From contig JABDHD010000034.1 of assembly GCA_013285685.1 (NCBI GenBank), positions 1 to 37,149 of the forward strand: a DNA stretch of 37,149 nucleotides, read 5' to 3'. Positions 25,651 through 33,011 of the stretch are shown here, one piece after another (position 1 is the stretch's first letter; the number at the start of each line of letters is the position of its first letter). The position numbers and the translations under genes were made by a program. Below the pieces are notes generated by a model. The model was given only the letters and a program-made list of their open reading frames with translations. It had not been told where the DNA came from and searched no databases. Origin of the DNA: Bacteroidota bacterium. GTDB taxonomy: Bacteria > Bacteroidota > Bacteroidia > Sphingobacteriales > Sphingobacteriaceae.

Positions 25651-26985
25651 CTATTGATTCGGGATATAGCTGTATTCGTCAAATTTTCCGGTTGCAAGGA
25701 TCAGGTTGTTGTTATCCGCTACAATAAAATCGTAGCTTGGCGTACCATACCTGGTACCTATGTTTTCAATGTGTACAAAGTCTTTCGTCCTGAACATTCC
25801 GTACAAATTGGTGTGGATAAAGTAATAACCATCGTGTTGTTTGGTTATCCAGCCGGGGTTATACAGGGTGCCGATAAGATCAGGGGTAAAATTAATTTTG
25901 GTAGTGGTTTGCCCGTTATCTTTTGATACATAAATCCCTCCCGAAGTATCACTTCGGCCAAGATAAATGTAACCATTGTCATCAATAAATATCGACGAGT
26001 AAAATTCAGAAAGGCTATCGGGATTGCTGTTAAGAATAGTCCAGCTTGTACCACCGTCTGTTGATTTGCACAATTCCCCCTCCTCTGACAACACATACAA
26101 ATCGCCGTTTAGTTGCTGCGTTAAGTTAACCCACCCCAGCGTGCTGCCGCTATGCGTCGGTTGGGTCTTTTTCCAGGTTTTTCCGTCGTCTGAAGATAAA
26201 TACATCTCAAAATTACTACTGTAAGACAATATCCCCCCACGGGTATAGGCGATATCATAAATTTGAATATGATTAGGATCATCCCTAACCACCAAACTCC
26301 AGTTGATGCCCTGATCCGTCGAGGAGATCACACCTGCGCTGGTAAGGGCGAATATTTTATCATTGGGGGTAATTACTATTTTCCTCAAAAAGAAATTCGT
26401 TAAATGATCGATTGGATACCAGCTTTGTCCATTATCATCCGAATATTTTGGCGTCGTTACCGAATTTGCAATGATGCGGCCCGAATGCAGTTTATAAAAG
26501 GTGGGATAGCTGGGATCCCGGCCGCCGCCAAAACCGCAGGCGCATGCCAAATTCCCGATGCCGGAGTTTTTTAATGCGGTTGCGTGCAAGGTCAGCGAGT
26601 CCAAATGGTTCCGCGCGGAATCGCAAAGTATCACTGTTAAGTTTTGCACGCCAACATCTGCACTTAAATACCATTGATAATCGCTGCTGCCATCCGGGGC
26701 CGTAACCATGTTGACACTATCTTTCGAAATACACCCCGAGCCCTTGAATAAAACAGTGGAGTTGGCAAAAGGCTTACCATCTTTATAGACTTTTAACTGT
26801 ATTTGATTGGTAAGCGGGTGCCCGACGGTATCTGTTTGGTTATCCCCCTGTAAAACCGTGATTTTATAAACAGGTTTTGTCACCGGGGGAACAACAGGAT
26901 GCACAGGGGATTGCGGCTGCTTACTACATCCCGCTAAAACAATCAAGGCAATAAATAAGAAGGCACGTCGCTGTAAAAAGGTCAT
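25651..26985 (-). CDS. Lipoprotein with Ig-like domain and BNR/Asp-box propeller
   Basis: A 444-residue lipoprotein. The signal ends LIVLAGC with the lipid-modified Cys at 20, then a proline-rich linker. Residues ~40-140 look like a bacterial Ig-like (Big_1 type) domain. The rest carries repeated Asp-boxes: SDDNGQSW, STDQGINW, SSDDGKTW, STDGGTSW and SKDNGQTT, spaced ~45 residues, the mark of a sialidase/sortilin-type beta-propeller. No sialidase FRIP motif or catalytic set was seen, so it is more likely a binding or scaffold protein than an enzyme. Located on the cell surface or periplasmic face. It diverges from the small secreted protein gene. Confidence 0.88.
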   Translation of the reverse strand: MTFLQRRAFLFIALIVLAGCSKQPQSPVHPVVPPVTKPVYKITVLQGDNQTDTVGHPLTNQIQLKVYKDGKPFANSTVLFKGSGCISKDSVNMVTAPDGSSDYQWYLSADVGVQNLTVILCDSARNHLDSLTLHATALKNSGIGNLACACGFGGGRDPSYPTFYKLHSGRIIANSVTTPKYSDDNGQSWYPIDHLTNFFLRKIVITPNDKIFALTSAGVISSTDQGINWSLVVRDDPNHIQIYDIAYTRGGILSYSSNFEMYLSSDDGKTWKKTQPTHSGSTLGWVNLTQQLNGDLYVLSEEGELCKSTDGGTSWTILNSNPDSLSEFYSSIFIDDNGYIYLGRSDTSGGIYVSKDNGQTTTKINFTPDLIGTLYNPGWITKQHDGYYFIHTNLYGMFRTKDFVHIENIGTRYGTPSYDFIVADNNNLILATGKFDEYSYIPNQ

Positions 26986-27043
26986 GGCATAAATATACGT
27001 AATTGCAACTAACTTGCAATATAATTTGTTTTATTTGCAATAA

Positions 27044-27051
27044 TAACTTTG
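27044..27051 (+). promoter_or_regulatory. -7 element TAACTTTG upstream of small secreted protein
   Basis: Exact TAnnTTTG match 33 bases before the ATG, in an AT-rich gap. The nearest TTTG upstream is only 15 bases away, so the -33 part is poor. Confidence 0.4.
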
Positions 27052-27084
27052 CGCATATATAATTTGGCTTAGTATAATTATCAA

Positions 27085-27498
27085 ATGAGACACTTATTTC
27101 TGTTGCTGTCGATAATTTCAGTTTCGTGCTTTGGGCAATCTAAAAATAACAGCCTGGTTGGAAAGTGGGTTGGTTACTATGATTACGATACTACCCACAG
27201 CGCTCATGCCCACACGCCGGTCTATCGTTCGGCTATCATTTTGGTATTTAAAAAAGACCATCACGGTTCTCTTTATGAGACCAACAAAAATGGCAAAAGC
27301 ATGCTTGCTCCGCTTACTTTCATTTATAAAATATCAAACCAAAACCGCGTCAGCTGGACCTATACGCATACGTGCTATAAGGAAAAGGCCGTAAGTGAAT
27401 TCAGCATAAAAGGCGGTGTTTTGAGTTTAACACCCTACCCGCCGAAGCTCAGGGAATCGATAGAAACATTTTACCTGGCGACTTATAAAAAACAATAG
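27085..27498 (+). CDS. Small secreted protein, lipocalin-like in outline
   Basis: A 137-residue protein with a signal peptide (MRHLFLLLSIISVSCFG, cut before Q). The mature part starts with SLVGKWVGYYDYD, has alternating strands (AIILVFKKDHHGSLYE, NRVSWTYTHTCYKEKAVSEF) and ends FYLATYKK, a pattern common in small lipocalin-like Bacteroidota proteins. It carries two cysteines, one in the signal and one in the body. I do not recognise a named family. It ends against a palindromic element and converges with dinB. Confidence 0.7.
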   Translation: MRHLFLLLSIISVSCFGQSKNNSLVGKWVGYYDYDTTHSAHAHTPVYRSAIILVFKKDHHGSLYETNKNGKSMLAPLTFIYKISNQNRVSWTYTHTCYKEKAVSEFSIKGGVLSLTPYPPKLRESIETFYLATYKKQ

Positions 27499-27510
27499 GA
27501 GTAACGCGTT

Positions 27511-27605
27511 GTCAGAACACGATTTTTAAGATTTAATAGCTTGACAAGATTACTGGCAAAGCTGCATCAAATTAATCTTTTAAATCTTAAAAATCGTGTT
27601 CAGAC
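27511..27605. repeat. Palindromic element, copy 4 (reverse orientation)
   Basis: Reads GTCAGAACACGATTTTTAAG at the left and ends AAATCGTGTTCAGAC; arms are paired except for one mismatch. Its reverse complement matches the 91-bp element of the acetyltransferase array over its whole length, including AAAGATTAATTTGATG and GTAATCTTGTCAA. It lies between two convergent genes, touching the dinB stop, and can serve as a bidirectional terminator. Confidence 0.88.
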
Positions 27606-28789
27606 TACCCTCTCATAAACGGGTTAAAATTCCGTGTCCCAATCTCCATCCCCGCAGCCCGGCACACCGTTTTATCGCCAAATTTAAAGTTGATCTTATC
27701 CATCGCCTGGTACAGCTTAATGCGCTCCTCATTATCTTCAAAAAGGTTGATCTGGTAGCTGCCGCTGCATAGGCTGCTTAGCCTTACCCCTATTAATCGT
27801 ACGGGCCGGTGGCTGTTCCAGGCGCGCTTAAGCAGGTTTTTTACACCGGGGATCAGGATGTGCTCAGCGGCGGTAAGCGGTATCTTTTCCTGCTGGGTAT
27901 GCGTTTCAAAATTGGCATAACGCACTTTAATGGCCATGCAGGAGGCCAGCATGTTTTCGCGGCGCAATTTGGATGACAATTCCTCTGTCATCGACACCAG
28001 GATGTTTTCCAATGTTTGCCGGTCGGAAATGTTATGGTGAAAAGTATTTTCTGTCGATATCGATTTCCGGTCCGAATGCGGCACAACATCGCTTGGGTCG
28101 ATCCCGTTGGCTTTCTCGTGCAGGTGACGGCCGTATTTGCCTAAAATGGTTTCCAAAAAACGGAGGTCAGCTTTCTGCAGGTCGCTTATCTTTTCAATAC
28201 CATACTGGTACAGCTTCTGGCTGGTGCTTTCGCCAAGGCCGGGGATGGCGTTAATGTTAAGCGGCGCCAGGAAAGCTTTTTCCATGCCATGGGGCACAAA
28301 CAGCTGCCCGTTTGGCTTGGCCTGGTTGGTGGCAATTTTTGATACCGTTTTACCTGACGACATCCCAAATGATATGGGCAGCCGTGTTTCCCGGATGATC
28401 CGCTGCCGTACCTCCGTGGCATGCTGGTAACAGTTGTGAAAGCGGTCCATGCCCGTATAGTCCACATAAAACTCATCCACTGATGTTTTTTGGTACAGCG
28501 GCACCGAATCGTGGATGATGTCCGTCACCTCGCGCGAGGCCTCGGCATACAGCTTATGGTTACCGCGCAAAAAAATGGCATGCGGGCACAGCCTGGCCGC
28601 CTCCTTGCTGGGCATGGCCGAGTGTATGCCAAATTTACGCGCCTCGTAGCTGCATGATGCCACCACACCCCTTTCAGCCGAGCCGCCGATGATCACCGGC
28701 TTGCCGATGAGCGAGGGATCAAATTTCCGCTCCACGGATACGAAGAACGAATCCAGGTCGATATGCATAATGATGCGTTTGGCGCTCAT
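27605..28789 (-). CDS. dinB: DNA polymerase IV (Y family)
   Basis: A 394-residue Y-family translesion polymerase. Asp11 in HIDLDSFFVSVE and Asp105-Glu106 in SVDEFYVDYT bind the catalytic metals, with Phe16 in the steric-gate position. SYEARKFGIHSAMPS, GMSSGKTVSKIAT and the helix-hairpin-helix IPGLGESTSQKLYQYGI follow. The little-finger domain occupies the last ~130 residues, and YQINLFED near residue 357 looks like a beta-clamp binding motif. It copies damaged DNA without proofreading. A TACATTTG box lies immediately upstream on the minus strand (28794-28801), which would give a very short or no leader. The start is the ATG before SAKRIIMHI. Confidence 0.94.
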   Translation of the reverse strand: MSAKRIIMHIDLDSFFVSVERKFDPSLIGKPVIIGGSAERGVVASCSYEARKFGIHSAMPSKEAARLCPHAIFLRGNHKLYAEASREVTDIIHDSVPLYQKTSVDEFYVDYTGMDRFHNCYQHATEVRQRIIRETRLPISFGMSSGKTVSKIATNQAKPNGQLFVPHGMEKAFLAPLNINAIPGLGESTSQKLYQYGIEKISDLQKADLRFLETILGKYGRHLHEKANGIDPSDVVPHSDRKSISTENTFHHNISDRQTLENILVSMTEELSSKLRRENMLASCMAIKVRYANFETHTQQEKIPLTAAEHILIPGVKNLLKRAWNSHRPVRLIGVRLSSLCSGSYQINLFEDNEERIKLYQAMDKINFKFGDKTVCRAAGMEIGTRNFNPFMRG

Positions 28790-28813
28790 GAAACAAATGT
28801 AAAAAAAGTTTTG

Positions 28814-28833
28814 GGAATTGCTAATATAATTAG
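28814..28833. repeat. 20-bp repeat in dinB/toxin intergenic region, copy A
   Basis: GGAATTGCTAATATAATTAG, repeated exactly at 29866-29885. This copy sits 25 bases upstream of dinB and upstream of the promoter for the toxin module. Its palindrome is imperfect on the right side. Confidence 0.75.
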
Positions 28834-28848
28834 TATAATTGAATCGGC

Positions 28849-28878
28849 TTGTGCTAAGTTTGTTTCATTATAATTTTG
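28849..28878 (+). promoter_or_regulatory. Promoter for toxin module
   Basis: TTG, exactly 19 bases, TAATTTTG: a clean Bacteroidota-type promoter, predicting a start about 20 bases before the ATG of the small upstream gene. Confidence 0.6.
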
Positions 28879-28903
28879 TATTTTTACATAACTGATAGAT
28901 GAT

Positions 28904-29173
28904 ATGACGGTTATTGATTTAGAAATAGCATCAAAAAAAGAGGCGTACCTTACCAGGGTAAAAGAGTTGAGGTTAAAAAATTTTAGTAGAAATCTCCCAT
29001 TTCTTATTCTTTCCGATAAATTACCTGAAGGGCAGGCATACCGTGAGTTTTCTGACGGCCGCATCGAACTACAGGAAATATCTGTGACCGGTTCCAAATA
29101 TAATTCCACAGTTTTAAGGACGCTTTCTGCTATTGAAGCCGATCTTATCCGCAAGGAATATGGATTATTCTAA
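28904..29173 (+). CDS. Small protein upstream of zeta-like toxin, probable antitoxin
   Basis: An 89-residue cytoplasmic protein, basic and helical in its first third (EIASKKEAYLTRVKELRLKNF) and beta-rich later (DGRIELQEISVTGSKYN), with no domain I can name. It has its own promoter and its last 14 bases overlap the start of the P-loop gene, so the two are translated together. Position, size and overlap are those of an antitoxin in a type II module, where the antitoxin blocks the toxin nucleotide site. It is not a recognisable epsilon homologue. Role inferred from context. Confidence 0.7.
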   Translation: MTVIDLEIASKKEAYLTRVKELRLKNFSRNLPFLILSDKLPEGQAYREFSDGRIELQEISVTGSKYNSTVLRTLSAIEADLIRKEYGLF

Positions 29174-29816
29174 ACCGACCTTATTTGTTATTTCAGGACC
29201 GAACGGAGCAGGCAAGTCAACGCAAATTCAGGTAATGTTGCCTGATGATCTAAAACACATAAACTCATTTGATCGTGACAAAACCCGGTTGGAGTTTGGA
29301 GCGATTTTGGCTGGCCAGGGTGTAAGTTCAAAAGATATTACTTTACGATCAACCAGGATGATGGAAGATCGACTGTATCAGGAAATGAAAAAGGCAATCG
29401 GCTTAAAAAGTCATTTTGTTTTAGAGACACCTTTATCTCACCCAGACTATTGGCGGTATTTGGATTTATTTGAAAACATGGGTTACCAGATGCAACTAAA
29501 TTATCTCTGTCTGGATAAAGTTAGGTATTGCGTTTCGCGCGTTGATCAAAGAGTAAAAGAAGGCGGCCATTGCGTTGAGCCTGGCACAATAAAAGGGGTG
29601 TATCAAAAGAATCTTGAGTACATAAATGAATATTACAAAACCTTTAATATAATTGAATTATACGATGGGATGGCAATCCCAACATTGCTGGCGCGCATGG
29701 AGCACGACCAAATTGTCTATGCGGACACATTGGCATTGAAAAAGGAATGGATAAAAAAAGGTCTTCCGCATATAGCCAAAAAGCTATTTAATTATTTCGG
29801 CGATCAAAAAGATTAA
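29160..29816 (+). CDS. Zeta-toxin-like P-loop kinase
   Basis: A 218-residue protein from the ATG inside the end of the previous gene; a longer frame starts earlier but the overlap-coupled ATG before DYSKPTLFVISGPNGAGKST is best. The Walker A motif GPNGAGKST is at about residues 13-21. SFDRDKTRLEF corresponds to the substrate aspartate region, and RVDQRVKEGGHCVEPGTIKG matches the zeta family R-V-x-x-R-V-x-x-GGH-x-V element. Zeta toxins phosphorylate UDP-N-acetylglucosamine or related sugars and so block cell wall synthesis; related chromosomal kinases may act on other targets. Length is below that of zeta proteins from streptococci but usual for this group. Confidence 0.82.
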   Translation: MDYSKPTLFVISGPNGAGKSTQIQVMLPDDLKHINSFDRDKTRLEFGAILAGQGVSSKDITLRSTRMMEDRLYQEMKKAIGLKSHFVLETPLSHPDYWRYLDLFENMGYQMQLNYLCLDKVRYCVSRVDQRVKEGGHCVEPGTIKGVYQKNLEYINEYYKTFNIIELYDGMAIPTLLARMEHDQIVYADTLALKKEWIKKGLPHIAKKLFNYFGDQKD

Positions 29817-29865
29817 GCCTTCTCCGGGCTAAAAGAAAATTGAAAATAAATCTAAATTATTTTTT

Positions 29866-29890
29866 GGAATTGCTAATATAATTAGCAATT
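29866..29890. promoter_or_regulatory. Operator-like palindrome before 2H phosphoesterase gene, copy B of 20-bp repeat
   Basis: AATTGCTAAT, ATA, ATTAGCAATT (29868-29890) is a perfect palindrome with 10-bp arms, 24 bases before the ATG, and includes the 20-bp repeat shared with the dinB/toxin region. Its place, between a TTTTTTG run and the likely transcription start, fits a repressor site. No factor can be named. Confidence 0.6.
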
Positions 29891-29914
29891 TAGCTATCGC
29901 AAAAAATAAGAACG

Positions 29915-30502
29915 ATGAGTTACAAAGATTTCTTGTTGATCATTTCGCCGCCGGATACGGTGAATTATCAGATTGCCAGGTTTAAAAAGGCGTGTGCAAA
30001 GCACATTGGTCCGTTCGATGCCCAACATTCAAAAGCGCATATTTCCTTTGGATTGTATGGTGAGGAAATTCAAACGCCCCGACAAAAAACGTTTGTCATG
30101 GAGCGTTTTATCGACCTGGTCGCGGAAGATATCAATATTATGGAACCCGTTGAGGTTACCATCAACGGCTTTAACGTTTTCAGCCATGGCAAAAAATCAA
30201 GAACCGTTTATGCGGTTATCGAGGCGACGGAAAAAACTACGGCCTGGTTCAATAAAATAAAAGAGATTTTACGAATTGAAGGTAACATAACGCCGCATAT
30301 CACCATTGCCAAAAGCCTTTCAATTGATAACTTCAATAAATTATGGCCGCATTTTGAGAAGTTGGAGTTTAAACACGAGTTTACACCGGGGTGCATTACG
30401 GTATTAACACGGGAGATTGCGGAGAAACCCGGGTATTATTCATTGTATAAGGAAATACCCTTTGCAAGGCGGCAAGGTCATTCGGTGGCCAATCCGTCCT
30501 AA
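29915..30502 (+). CDS. 2'-5' RNA ligase / 2H phosphoesterase family protein, paralogue 1
   Basis: A 195-residue protein with the two catalytic H-x-[ST] motifs of the 2H phosphoesterase superfamily: His42-Ser44 in KAHISFG and His128-Thr130 in TPHITIAK. Members (LigT, CPDase) hydrolyse or form 2'-5' or cyclic phosphate bonds in RNA or nucleotides. It has the usual ~190-residue length and no other domain. A paralogue lies 270 bases downstream on the same strand; the pair is enclosed by a 14-bp inverted repeat. The substrate is unknown. Confidence 0.88.
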   Translation: MSYKDFLLIISPPDTVNYQIARFKKACAKHIGPFDAQHSKAHISFGLYGEEIQTPRQKTFVMERFIDLVAEDINIMEPVEVTINGFNVFSHGKKSRTVYAVIEATEKTTAWFNKIKEILRIEGNITPHITIAKSLSIDNFNKLWPHFEKLEFKHEFTPGCITVLTREIAEKPGYYSLYKEIPFARRQGHSVANPS

Positions 30503-30530
30503 ACTAAAGATTATTTGACTAGGGACTGCC

Positions 30531-30720
30531 ACGTAGGAGCTACCTATTTGTAGAAAAATCAGATAATTAATAATGCCCTGTAGGGACTACCCCTTGATAA
30601 GCGACCCGGCCTACTTGATCGGGGACGCTCAGTGCAAATACGAGATAAAATAGGTAGCCCCGATGGGGCAATATGTTGTGGGTGGGATTTTTCTACAAAT
30701 AGGTGGCCCCTACAGGGCAT
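30531..30720. repeat. Composite inverted repeat (REP-like) between two 2H genes
   Basis: A perfect 19-bp arm ACCTATTTGTAGAAAAATC (30542-30560) has its inverse at 30686-30704. A second pair, ATGCCCTGTAGGG (30573-30585) and CCCTACAGGGCAT (30708-30720), is also exact. Beyond the first arms, homology continues (GTAGGAGCT against GGCCCCTAC), so two copies of one ~33-base motif face each other with a third partial copy (TAGGTAGCCCCGATGGGGCA) between. I see no gene in this 270-base gap. Confidence 0.8.
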
Positions 30721-30772
30721 AACTACCGTTGCCCGAAGCTATTGAGACACTAGAAATTGTAACCAAGAAAAT

Positions 30773-31399
30773 ATGACAGGCTATCAAGATTATCTGGCAA
30801 TACTTTCTCCACCAGAGAGTATTTGCAATTATGTAAAAGGCTTAAAGAACTTCTCGTCTGAAATTATTGGGGAATATAAAGGCCAGCATTCCAAAGCGCA
30901 TATCTCCGTTCAATTTCTTCCCCGCAAAAAGCCAGTCTGGATTGAGCCGCTGATGCCCAAGCTGGAGCGCGAACTGCAAACGCTGCCCCCTATTGACCTG
31001 GAGATAAACGGCTTTGCTTTTTTTGATCAGCAGGAGTTTCAAACCATATACGCCAGGCTGAACAGCACACCCGCAACCAAACTTTGGTTTAAGCTATTGC
31101 GCAGGTTTTTTAATACGCCGCCTTTTGAGCCGCATATTACCATTGCCCGCAACATCCCGCACGAGGATTTTAAAATACTATGGCCCCGTTTTAAGGACCA
31201 GCCTTTTAACGCCCGCTTTAGAGTGAATGAGCTGACGATTTTGCGCCGCGAAACCATCGGGCACAATAAAACCTATATGGTGTACAAGGAAATGCCTTTT
31301 AACCGCCGGCTGGATTTTGATACGTTTATCCGGGCTAAACTAAAACCGCCCGCACCAATGATAAACCGCAGCGATGAACAGCAAATAAGCCTATTTTAA
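30773..31399 (+). CDS. 2'-5' RNA ligase / 2H phosphoesterase family protein, paralogue 2
   Basis: A 208-residue paralogue of the upstream gene. The catalytic motifs are His43-Ser45 (KAHISVQF) and His121-Thr123 (EPHITIAR); ILSPPESICNYV at the start and TYMVYKEMPFNRR near the end parallel the first protein (IISPPDTVNYQI and YSLYKEIPFARR). A 25-residue C-terminal tail rich in proline and charge is extra. Base composition is higher in GC than paralogue 1, which suggests they are not a recent duplicate. Confidence 0.87.
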   Translation: MTGYQDYLAILSPPESICNYVKGLKNFSSEIIGEYKGQHSKAHISVQFLPRKKPVWIEPLMPKLERELQTLPPIDLEINGFAFFDQQEFQTIYARLNSTPATKLWFKLLRRFFNTPPFEPHITIARNIPHEDFKILWPRFKDQPFNARFRVNELTILRRETIGHNKTYMVYKEMPFNRRLDFDTFIRAKLKPPAPMINRSDEQQISLF

Positions 31400-31443
31400 C
31401 CATTTATAATGCATTTTATGCCAATTGCTGGTATTTGGCTGTC

Positions 31444-31457
31444 GCGATAGCTAAATT
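31444..31457. repeat. Right arm of 14-bp inverted repeat around the 2H pair
   Basis: GCGATAGCTAAATT here is the exact reverse complement of AATTTAGCTATCGC at 29887-29900. The arms enclose the two 2H genes and their REP-like spacer (about 1.5 kb). No transposase or target duplication is visible. Confidence 0.6.
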
Positions 31458-31490
31458 AGCCTGCAAACCACTTATAGCCGCTTTAGCGCG

Positions 31491-32732
31491 ATGAAAAAAA
31501 GAAAATACGTACGCTTTGGGATCATCTTCCTGCTGCCCCTGGTATTTATTTTTTCGCAATGTCTCAATAAAACCAAAACGGCCGACCCAAGGGGCGAAAA
31601 CTATGCCGGCTCGGCAGCCTGTTTAAAGTGCCATAGCGATATGGCTAAAAACTACCTGCATAGTGCACACTTTTTAACCAGTCGCAATGCTACGGCGGCA
31701 ACGGTTTCCGGTAGCTTTCAGCCCGATTCAAATACGGTGGTTTATAACGACAGGCAAAAAGTGGTGATGGAAAAACATCCCGGCGGATTGTTCCAGGTGC
31801 TGTACACCAGTGGCAAACTCACCACCCGCAAACGTTTCGACCTGATTTTTGGCGCCAACCGCGGCGAAACCTACTTAACCTGGGATGGCCCGGAGGTGAA
31901 ACAACTGCCGGTCTCTTATTATCTCAGCCTGCACAAATGGGCCAACAGTCCCGGCGGCTATTATGCTGATTCGGTAAACTTTAGCCGGGTGATCCACGAG
32001 CGTTGTTTTGAATGTCATGCTTCAAATATTCAGAACCTTAACGGCGTAACGGCGGCCGATATGCAATCAGATTCGCTCGACAAAAGCTCGCTGATCTTAG
32101 GCATCGACTGTGAGCGCTGCCACGGCCCCGGCGCTGAGCATGTGAAGTTTCAAATCGAAAACCCCACAGTAAAGCAGGCCAGGTATATTACACGCTTCGC
32201 CACCTTGTCGCGCCAGCAAAGAATCGATTTTTGCTCGATGTGCCATTCCGGCAACAGCAACGTGATGACCAAAACCACGTTCGGCTTTAAACCGGGCGAT
32301 ACATTAGCCAATTACACCTCGGGCGCAACCTTTCATGCTTACCGCGATGCGGCAACCGTAGATGTACACGGTAACCAGGTAAAACTGCTGATGAGCAGCA
32401 AATGCTACATCAGCAGCAAGATTGAATGTGCCACCTGCCACAGTATGCACGACAATACCGTTAAAACTGCAGCCGGCTATTCAACCTATTGCACCAATTG
32501 CCACAGCCCAGCCAACCACAATTTTTGTAAACTGGCCGACCAGGTAGGCCCGGCTATTACAACCAACTGCATCGACTGCCACATGCCAGTCAAGTCGTCA
32601 AAAACAATAGTAGTGAACGGAACAAACATGGAGGGCACGCCTCCATTCCTGGCCCGCACGCATTTGATTGCCGTCTATCCCGGAGAAACACAGAAGGTAA
32701 TGGCTATGCTTTCAGCAAAACAGAAACCTTAA
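31491..32732 (+). CDS. Seven-heme c-type cytochrome
   Basis: A 413-residue exported multiheme cytochrome. Seven CXXCH sites are visible, in order CLKCH (residue 44), CFECH, CERCH, CSMCH, CATCH, CTNCH and CIDCH, so up to seven covalent hemes. The N terminus is a signal-anchor (KYVRFGIIFLLPLVFIFSQC); the Cys is not in a good lipobox, so membrane anchoring or periplasmic release cannot be told apart. The pattern resembles the cytochrome c554/perhaps nitrite-related families that pass electrons in the periplasm. No partner oxidoreductase is adjacent. Start from the ATG just after the right arm of the 14-bp repeat. Confidence 0.86.
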   Translation: MKKRKYVRFGIIFLLPLVFIFSQCLNKTKTADPRGENYAGSAACLKCHSDMAKNYLHSAHFLTSRNATAATVSGSFQPDSNTVVYNDRQKVVMEKHPGGLFQVLYTSGKLTTRKRFDLIFGANRGETYLTWDGPEVKQLPVSYYLSLHKWANSPGGYYADSVNFSRVIHERCFECHASNIQNLNGVTAADMQSDSLDKSSLILGIDCERCHGPGAEHVKFQIENPTVKQARYITRFATLSRQQRIDFCSMCHSGNSNVMTKTTFGFKPGDTLANYTSGATFHAYRDAATVDVHGNQVKLLMSSKCYISSKIECATCHSMHDNTVKTAAGYSTYCTNCHSPANHNFCKLADQVGPAITTNCIDCHMPVKSSKTIVVNGTNMEGTPPFLARTHLIAVYPGETQKVMAMLSAKQKP

Positions 32733-32741
32733 CCAACTGAC

Positions 32742-32780
32742 ATTCAACATTTCAACCTCACAACATTCCAACATTACAAC
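32742..32780. repeat. CAACATTACAAC-type simple repeat
   Basis: Copies of C-A-A-C-A-T-T units (CAACATTTCAACC, CAACATTCCAACATTACAAC) follow the cytochrome stop. The same words form the arms of the inverted repeat after ypdA. Confidence 0.55.
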
Positions 32781-32829
32781 TCCTCCAACCGATTTTTAAC
32801 AATTTATTAACCAAAAACAAAGGTTTTTC

Positions 32830-32837
32830 TATCTTTG
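32830..32837 (+). promoter_or_regulatory. -7 element TATCTTTG before SRP RNA
   Basis: Exact match to TAnnTTTG, ending 5 bases before the predicted RNA 5' end. No clean -33 TTTG is visible. Confidence 0.6.
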
Positions 32838-32841
32838 CGCC

Positions 32842-32944
32842 GGGGTAAGTCTTTTACGGCCAGCTCCTCTTGAACTCCCCCAGGGTGGGAACGCAGCAAG
32901 GGTAGAGAGTTGAGCGGCGCGATAGAAGTAGCTTACCCTTTTTT
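32842..32944 (+). ncRNA. ffs: Signal recognition particle RNA (small bacterial type)
   Basis: The stretch GGGTAAG (32843-32849) pairs with CTTACCC (32932-32938), followed by a six-base T run as terminator, so a ~100-base RNA forms one long hairpin. The tip has CCCCCAGGGTGGGAACGCAG then CAAGGGTAGAG, the conserved domain IV with the apical GGGAAC loop and A/C-rich internal loop bound by Ffh. It directs signal-bearing ribosomes to the membrane. A promoter -7 box is right upstream. Confidence 0.9.
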
Positions 32945-33011
32945 GTGCCTTAATTTTCCTATCCGATAGTTACGATTAACATTAGATTTGGATATCTTTA
33001 GGTATTATTCA

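Noticed and set aside
29866..31457. Insertion sequence carrying the two 2H genes
   Set aside because: Inverted repeats are present, but there is no transposase and no visible target duplication, so I only report the repeat.
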